Source of the DNA: Artocarpus heterophyllus
Lineage: Eukaryota; Streptophyta; Magnoliopsida; Rosales; Moraceae
Direction: 5' to 3'
Assembly (NCBI GenBank): GCA_025403435.1
Contig: CM046330.1
Coordinates: forward strand, 14,902,239-14,966,238
Length of the DNA: 64,000 nucleotides
The notes under the pieces were generated by a model. The model did not search any database. It saw only the letters and a list, made by a program, of their open reading frames with translations, and had not been told where the DNA came from. Both the position numbers and the translations under genes were made by a program. Of this stretch, positions 57,268-64,000 are shown in pieces (position 1 is the first letter of the stretch; every line of letters begins with the position of its first letter).

Positions 57268-58691
57268 TGATAACTCTAAGAAATATAGTATATTAACACA
57301 TATTTTGCATTGAATATGGAAAAGTCTTAGAGTTTTATTTTAGTTTAATTAGTTTTTAGTTTATTTAGGTTTCATTTTATTTTATTTTTAGTTGGTCAAT
57401 TTTTAGTTAAATTTTATTAGGTTTTTTTTAGTTTAATTTGTTAAGTATTTTTTGTTAGTAATTTAGTTTAATTTGCTTTTGAAGGTTTTGAGGAGAAAAA
57501 AGCTTGAGAGACATGTTTTTGGACCAAAAGAGCCAAGATCGCGACACTGCAACATTTGGAAGACTAGTACATAGGCCAAGGGGCTCAACACTGAGGCGCT
57601 AGAATGTTGAGGCTGTGGCGCTAGTTCTAGAGCCATGGCGCTAGAAAGTAAGCGCCACGGCGTTGGTTTGTAGTTTCCCAAAATTTTAAAATTCTGAATT
57701 TTTTTTTCAAGTTATCCACTTTTTTCTAAGCCTATAAATAGGACAGTCTTAAGTTATTTAGTAGAGGCCTCATTCCCCAAACTAGAGAGCTGTGGAGAAA
57801 TACATAAGCGGTTTTTATTTTTAATTTTTTTTTAGTTTTGAATTTTATTTTCAATAAATTCAAGAGAAAAGACAACTTGAAGACCAAAAAGAGAAGTTTA
57901 AATATTGAAGAGTCAAGCTTGGACATTTGTGACACCTCCACATAGGTTTTTCTTTCCAATTTTCTTATCTTTGTGTTGTGGTTATTTGAGATGTTGAACT
58001 TTTGATTTGTGTATGTATGTGTGCTTTAGGGCCATGAGATTACCAATACTATGATAGTTTAATTTCATTTATTTTTTCTTTCAAAGAATTTATTTTTCTA
58101 AGAGTTTGTTATTCATGATTGTTATTAATTTTTCTGTTCTTAATGCTTTTAATTGCTCGGTCACCAATTGATTGTTTGAAGACATGGATTGAAACCCCAG
58201 AAGGATATTTAAGAATAGCTTCTTGTAAAACTAACCGTAAGATGCAAGTGATATTGAGCGATAGTAGTACGACTTATGTGAATATTTCAGAGAGCCATAT
58301 ATCGTAATGAGTTTCTAGGGTGACGGAATTCACATCATGCAATAGTGGGTTTACATGCTAGAGATTTTTTTAATATCATCCCTAGAAGGAATATTAAATA
58401 ATTTGGGGTTTTTTTATTCTAACACATGATTAATAGGCGATGTCAATAAGAATAATGAATTAAATTAGATTAGTTTTAGTGAAATCAGATGCCTTAGTCT
58501 TTTATTTATTTGAGTAGTTTATTTTGTTTTTTTTTTTTATTATTTTTTTAATTTAATTGTCGGTTGTTTAAATAATTTTAGAGTTAACCAATTTCGTTAC
58601 GTAACTAATTAAACGCAATCTTTGTGGGAACAATAGCTTCTCATCACTTTATTATTTGTTATGATTGGTACACTTGCGAAAGTTCACATCA
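57268..58691 (+). repeat. Tat-like 3' LTR with phased GGCGCTAG array
   Basis: Starts TGATAACTCTAAG and aligns with 43468-44854. GGCGCTAG occurs at 57595, 57617 and 57637 (spacings 22 and 20 bp), followed by the inverse word GCGCCACGGCG near 57652. Confidence 0.77.
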
Positions 58692-59420
58692 TGAAACAAA
58701 GGGAAAAGAAAGAGCCTCACTATTTTGGGGCATGTTAGTTCTTGCAAAGAAAAACTATTACCAAATATGGCATTTAAAGTGGTATTGGGTATAAATAGTT
58801 TTTAGTTGTGGTATAATTCAATGCCCACCTTAAAATTGTGGCAGTGGATGTAAATAGTCCATATCTGTTGATGTTATCAGTCAGTGTTTGTCGAAAACCG
58901 CCATTTCCAGTGAGAGGGCCAGTGGAACACTTGAAAAAAAAATAGAAAAAATTCACAAAAAATTAAGTTATAATATCAAGCATGTAAATGAGATTTTTTT
59001 TAATAATTAAAAGCATTGAAGAATACTGTTATAATCAGTGTTGTGTTTATATGAAGCAAGTTGTAATGCTCATGTGACTGTTCCAACTCCATGTGGATTC
59101 CAACATTATCATGTTACATTGCAAATTTGGATAGAAATAAAATGATAAGGTCTACGAAGTTTAGTTCACGACAGACAGGGAAATTAAAAAATAGAAAGGA
59201 AAACAAGTCGTTCATCCAACAGAAAATTCCTTGGAACATACTACAGGGCACAAGATATGGGCAGTAGGTTCTTGTGCCTGGATTTAGGTGTGTCATGGTC
59301 AAATTGCCTACTAATTTCGAATCAACAACCCTTTTGTATAATTGAACCATAAATATGTAAGCATTTAAGGCCATAAATTTAGGTGGATGTGAAAATGGGA
59401 TTGAAGTTGTAGCTATACTC

Positions 59421-59464
<44 letters not shown>

Positions 59465-60473
59465 GTCATTGAAAATTTAGCAGTCACGTACTCACATGTG
59501 GCATGTCAATTATATAATGTAACAGTAGATTAATAAATTTATCATGTAACATCAGCCTAAGATGTCAGTTTAATGGCTTGAGAAATTGGGTATCTATGTA
59601 ACATCAGTTTCAAAGGCAGCGGATATTAGTAATTTGGAAGTAATAATTTTGTGGAAGAAAAATAATGGCATGGCATCTAGTCGAAAAGCAATATTGGACT
59701 TTAGAGCTAGACTAATATTGGCCTAGGGCAAAGCCCAAAATGTCTCAATCAGCATATGATTATAGAAATTATGCATGCCATGCCTACGAGGCTACAATGG
59801 ATGTGTAATGTACAATCTACATCGCTTTGATAAGGATGACTGAGGATAATGATAAAAAAAAAAAAGTTTCAAAGTCAAAATATATGTATGCAAGGTCGCA
59901 TCAAGATTTGAAGGAGAAAAAAAAAAAAAAAAAAAACACATCGTTAAGGTAATTGGCTTATTCCTACCCACTTTAACTATGATAGTAAAGAGTACTATCA
60001 GTAGCTATAATAGGGAAAAGTGTAAGAGAAAAAATTTACAATAAAAGAAAAAAAATTTAATAGGAACAATAATTTCTTAATATTTGGAATTGAGATACAT
60101 GAAAGATTTTTCCCCAATTAGATTTTAAAGGATAACAACTGTATTTGGAAATCTATTAAGAGAACATAATCAGATATAGTTGCGCCCTTCTAACGTTGAG
60201 TGGCCAATTACCTGTTGAGAAAGTTATGCCTCTCTAACAAGCATAGAGTCGTTCATGGTAGGGTGGCAACCCAATTCGTTTGGATATATCTAGCAACGAG
60301 TCTGTGTGGGGAGGGGGCTTGCTAGCTGCAGGAAGCTAAGGGGATCTCGGTGGGGGCTTTAGCAATTGGTTGGTGACAGGGTTTGCATAGGGATTAATTC
60401 GACGTGGTTGTATAGGGGATTGCTCATAGTAGAGTGCCAATGTAGGGGCTATGACATTGGAGCTTGTGGTGGG
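58692..60473. other. Intergenic DNA with a TG/TA microsatellite
   Basis: Around 58735-58930 a moderately complex stretch reads open on the minus strand (58956-58774), but I recognise no domain. Another minus frame, 59374-59114, has no recognisable domain either. A TG then TA microsatellite occupies 59421-59463. From about 60180 the sequence becomes G-rich (for example GTGTGGGGAGGGGG) without a coding frame. No gene is supported. Confidence 0.35.
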
Positions 60474-62406
60474 TGTTGACGCCTAAAATTGGCACAACAC
60501 CATGTACTGGGGCGCAAAGTGGTCGGGTTTCTTGTTTTGCCTGGCTCTACCTAGTATAGTTAGATCTACGAAAGAAGAGAGGACCTCATAGTAAGGGAAA
60601 ACTAGTGTGGTTTCTGCCAAGGGCACTCCAATGCTCAAGTTAGTGGACTGATCAGGAAGAGGCAGAATAGGTTAGGGAAGAATACATATATCTTTGTGGT
60701 AGAGTTGATACTCCTATATATAGAGTTTAGGTTAGATCTAAATATAGAATGGGTTTTGCTCGTGACTTGGGTGTACAATTGTATAGGCCTTTAGGCTAGA
60801 TGACAAGTGTCAAGATCCCAGTGGTGTGGGATGCTCCCTAGAGGGTGAGTATCTTCCCAAGTTGGGTATTGTCCTCGCCAAATTGTCCTAGCCAAGTTGT
60901 GGTCGAACTTGTGGTGGATTTGTGGTAGGATCCTGGTCGAACCGTGGTAAGATCCTAGTCGACTGATCAGATCGTGGTAAGAATGTGATTAGACCGTCCT
61001 AGTCAGACCATGGTTGGATCCTAGTTAGACCGTGGTTGGACTGTCTTGATCGAACTATCCTAGTCGGACCATGGTCTGGTTGTCCTAGTCAGTTGGTCAT
61101 AAGAGTGGTCTTGGATGGTTTTTAAAGTGTGAAAAACCTTCCTACAATAGTAACCCCTCTAAGACTTTGGTGTAAGAGGTAATTGACACCAAAATCTTTA
61201 TGTGGTTGGAAAGTATCTTTTTTGTGCATATCTGGATTGTTGGTCCTAGAATTGGTTGGCCATAGCCAAACACTTGGTCTCCTCTAGTCGGCTGGAGCCT
61301 TCTTGGACATTTGGCCTTGGACCTAGTTGGCCTTAGCTAGGAACCTATTCTCTGGTCAGTTGTAGCCTTTTGGACTTTTAGATGGTTTGCCATAGTCTTT
61401 TTGTAAACTTGGTCCTAAACTTGGTCAGTCGAATCTAAGAAGCTTGTCTTCTCTGGTCAGCTAGAGCCTTCTTGGACCTAAGGTCTCTTAGTTGGTCTAG
61501 CCTTTTTAGACTCTTGGTCCTAGACCTAGTCGAGCATAGTCGGGAACATGGTTTTCTCTAGTCGGCCATAGCCCTTTTGGATATCTGGTCAGATGCTTCA
61601 TAGGACCTGGTTTACATGGTCGAACCTATTGGGATGCCTGGTCCTTTGCTTGAGTTATTGATACTTAGCTAGTGACCTCTTGGTCTTTTAGTCTTTTGAC
61701 CTTTAGAAGGAAGGGGTGGGAAGGCGCACTACTCTCTTTCTAGCGTCAAAATGTTGATGCCTAAAATTGGCACGACACAACATTGTGTACAGGGGCGCAG
61801 GGTGGTCAAGTTCTATGTTTTGCCTGGCTCCACCTAGTCTGGTCGGGTCTATAAGAGAAGAGAAGGCCTTGGAATAAAGGGAAACTGGTGTGATAATTAT
61901 CAAGAGTACTCTGACCGTTAGGTCAGTGGGCTGATTAGGAAGAGTAAGGGGAGAGGCAGATTAGGTTAGGGAAAAATACCCATACCTTTGTGATGAGTTA
62001 ATGCTTCTATTTGTAGAGTTTAGATTGGATCTAGGTTTGGCTTATGACCCGGGTGAATAATTGTACAAAGCCCTTAGGCTCGATGACAAGTGTCAAGATC
62101 CCAATGATGGGATGTTCCCCAGAGGGTGAATATCTCCCCAAGTTGGATAGTGCCTGGTCAAATTGTCTTGGTTAGACTGTGGTCAAACCTGTGATTGATC
62201 CATGGTAGGATCCTGATTAGACTATGGTCAGGTTATGGTCTGATCCTAGTCGGAAAGTGGTTGGACTATGGTCAGTTTGTCCTGGTCAGATTGGTTGAAC
62301 CATGGTTACATCCTAGTCAGACCATGGTCGGACTATCCTGGTTAGTTGATCATAATTATAACGGTCCTATATGGCTTTTAAATTGTAAAAAAACCTTGCC
62401 ATAACA
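60474..62406 (+). mobile_element. Short non-coding LTR retrotransposon with GTGGG target duplication
   Basis: Direct repeats at 60474-61149 and 61752-62406 both start TGTTGA(C/T)GCCTAAAATTGG and align along their length. The second ends CCATAACA. GTGGG occurs at 60469-60473 and again at 62407-62411, a perfect 5-bp target duplication. The internal 602 bp (61150-61751) is made of degenerate repeats of the GGTCCTAGACCTGGTCG / CCATAGCC type, with no frame. I see no iMet-type primer site, so the priming mechanism is unclear. It is non-autonomous. Confidence 0.75.
60890..61110. repeat. Degenerate GTCGGACCATGG array in the short LTR element
   Basis: Words such as AGTCAGACCATGG, AGTTAGACCGTGG and AGTCGGACCATGG alternate with GGATCCTAG. 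Repeat distances vary from about 14 to 24 bp. The partner LTR has the same kind of array at about 62170-62350. Several words are themselves dyads (GGTC..GACC, CCATGG). Confidence 0.65.
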
Positions 62407-62807
62407 GTGGGCATGGGTACACAACAGTCTGGTGCATAGCAGAGCACTTGCTGGAGGGGTGGCAGTTGTTGGAGGCAAACCTCTAAAGAGTGTTTGGTAC
62501 TACAAATGCTTTAGGGCTTTAAGAGACATTTAGTTTGTGAAAGATCAAGGGGTAAGATTAAAGCATAATTAGATCTATGGCCGATATTTGTTTGGGCATA
62601 TTAGTTATTTGTAGTAAAGTTAACAACTTAGTTAGGGATGTTCACGTAAAAGATTTCAATAAAGAGTGTCTTTGAAGGTTCAACAAAACACAGATAGTGT
62701 GAATGTAATTCTTCTAGAAAATACATAAGTGCTCTATGTTTTCCTTCAAAATACTACATTTATTCCTTTTATTAAACGAAAATACGAAGTATCCTCTATG
62801 TTTTTAA
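62407..62807. other. Short intergenic stretch, no gene seen
   Basis: Follows the GTGGG duplication and precedes the Mutator-type foldback element. Neither a frame nor a repeat is recognised. Confidence 0.35.
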
Positions 62808-62816
62808 AAAATTCTA

Positions 62817-63646
62817 GGGTTATTAACACTAATAGTCCTTAAACTTTAGGGTGTTCTTGACTTTACCCAACTTTAAAAATCACTACTTTACCCCATGAAC
62901 TTTCAAAACTCCCCATTTGCCTCCTGATTTTTGAAAATAACTATTTTGCCCCTAAACTTTCATAAATCCTTTTATTTTATCTCTTAAATTTCCAAATTTT
63001 TGTTTGAATAGACAAAGTTAAGCCCATGTGATTTGCACGTGGGTCCCTGTAAGGGTAAAAATGAGATTTTATCACTCCTAAGTTTTGTTTTATGTTTACA
63101 CTCTTACTTGACGCATTTGTTTTTTTTTTTTTTTTATTTGAACTCTCATTTAAGAAGGGTTTGCTTGCACATATCTTCTCATTTTTAATGTGTTACTCAT
63201 TTAATAAGTTGATATTATTCGCTAATGTCCAAATTTGAATACTAAAGAAAATAAGTTACATATTAAAGATGAGGAGATTTTAACAAATAATATCGAGAAG
63301 AAATGTACATACAAATCCTTCTTAAATGAGAGCAAATAAAAAACATTAAATGAGAGTATAAACATAAAACAAAATTTAGGAGTGATAAAAATCTTATTTT
63401 TGTCTTTACAGGTGACTCATATACGAATCTTTTAGGCTTAATTCTGTTTATTTGAACAAAAAATAGGAAATTTAGAAGACAAAATAAGAGGAGCTTTTGA
63501 GAGTTTAGGGGTAAAATGGTCATTTTAAGATTCAAGGGCAAAGTGAGGAGTTTTGAATGTTCAAGAGGTAAAGTCGGTGATTTTTAATGTTCAAGGGGCA
63601 AAGTGAGAGCGCCTTAAAATTCAAGGGCCATTAGAGTTAATAACCC
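62817..63646. mobile_element. Mutator-type foldback element with 9-bp target duplication
   Basis: The ends GGGTTATTAACACTAATAG and, reversed, GGGTTATTAACTCTAATGG begin arms of about 400 bp that are complementary along nearly the whole 830-bp element. The flanking nine bases AAAATTCTA are identical at 62808-62816 and 63647-63655. Long terminal inverted repeats plus a 9-bp target duplication are the signature of Mutator-like elements. It has no transposase and is therefore non-autonomous. Confidence 0.9.
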
Positions 63647-63655
63647 AAAATTCTA

Positions 63656-64000
63656 AAAAATATTCTGTTCCATGATAAAGCTTTTAAAATACCAACACTA
63701 TCATTATTAATCTATATTAAATAAATAAATATTAATTGGTTGAATAAACATTTTAAGTTTCAAAACTAAAAAATATCTCAAAATTGAAAATAACAATAAT
63801 AATTTTCCTCTTTTTTTCTAGGGCAACCCTCCAGTTGTCACACCTTCATCTTTAATCTATTGAGGAAGACTTTTTTTTATTAGTTTCAAGCTTAAGAGTG
63901 GCTGATAACAACTAGTGCAAGTGAACTTATGTCTAAGGGTGCATCCGAGATTGCAAATTAACGTCATTAAAGTATTTTTAAATTTTTGAAAAATACACAG
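63656..64000. other. AT-rich right edge, no gene seen
   Basis: AT-rich sequence without a conserved frame or an identifiable repeat. Confidence 0.3.

Larger units (their letters stand above)
43468..58691 (+). mobile_element. Non-autonomous Tat/Athila-like LTR element (hosts a nested copia)
   Basis: LTRs are at 43468-44854 and 57268-58691. The five bases outside them are TGGAA (43463-43467) and TGAAA (58692-58696), matching in four of five. A decayed primer region, TGGTGTTGTTGCTGGGGAT (44861-44879), corresponds to the GGCGCCGTTGCCGGGG type. GGACTAGCAAAATGG then TTTAAAGGTG precedes the 3' LTR, like the Tat-group purine tract. Without the nested insertion the internal part is only about 2.4 kb and lacks any reverse transcriptase, so it must have been mobilised in trans. 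Confidence 0.75.

Noticed and set aside
58774..59374. Two minus-strand frames (60 and 86 codons) that look moderately complex
   Set aside because: No recognised domain, no splice-consistent neighbours and no homology I can name. Not enough to call a gene.
61703..61903. 66-codon minus frame across the second short-element LTR start
   Set aside because: It spans an LTR boundary of a non-coding element and has no recognisable domain.

Overview
This is a piece of plant nuclear genome, most likely a eudicot. It is very AT-rich, has intron-containing genes, no prokaryotic features, and is mostly LTR retrotransposons and small DNA transposons. I cannot name the species. Only two host genes are visible, both on the minus strand. 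One is the first coding exon of a probable RMI1_N/DUF1767 (TDRD3-like) protein at the left edge (1-225). The other is a four-exon SAM50 (mitochondrial OMP85-family) gene at 9793-12733.

The SAM50 gene is broken. A 15,967-bp Ty3/gypsy chromovirus block (12734-28700) sits 13 nt after its ATG, flanked by the 5-bp duplication CGGAG. The start codon and promoter are now stranded beyond 28700. Exon 1 also carries an in-frame TAG (12517-12519). The block has the unusual form LTR-internal-LTR-internal-LTR with a single pair of target-site duplications. Both 1530-codon gag-pol frames are open and differ by one visible codon. LTR2 and LTR3 look identical, while LTR1 differs only within its last ~380 bp.

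Left of SAM50 lie three tandem ~1.15-1.18-kb AT-rich units (521-4012), a foldback element (7217-7469) and a TRIM-like miniature LTR element (8319-9211). Right of the gypsy block lie four more systems. (1) A decayed minus-strand Athila/Tat-type gypsy element (gag 29930-31118, LTR 41350-43092) is split by a decayed copia element (31756-41191). (2) A non-autonomous Tat-like element (43468-58691) is split by a minus-strand SIRE-like copia (46599-56560), which itself contains a gypsy LTR-like segment and a PIF/Harbinger-like MITE with a perfect empty-site control in the sister LTR. (3) A 1.9-kb non-coding LTR element (60474-62406) has a perfect GTGGG target duplication. (4) A Mutator-type foldback element (62817-63646) has a perfect 9-bp target duplication.

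The most unusual pattern crosses element families. The gypsy LTRs carry eight copies of an interrupted dyad, CGGCAGGCCG, spaced 20-26 bp apart. Degenerate arrays of the same motif occur in the copia LTR and leader and in the SIRE-like LTRs. The Tat-like LTR has a different GC-rich motif (GGCGCTAG) at 20-22 bp spacing. This looks like a shared, roughly two-helical-turn-phased LTR architecture and is the best candidate here for something not yet described. All alignments were made by eye, so boundaries and identities are approximate unless a target duplication fixes them.
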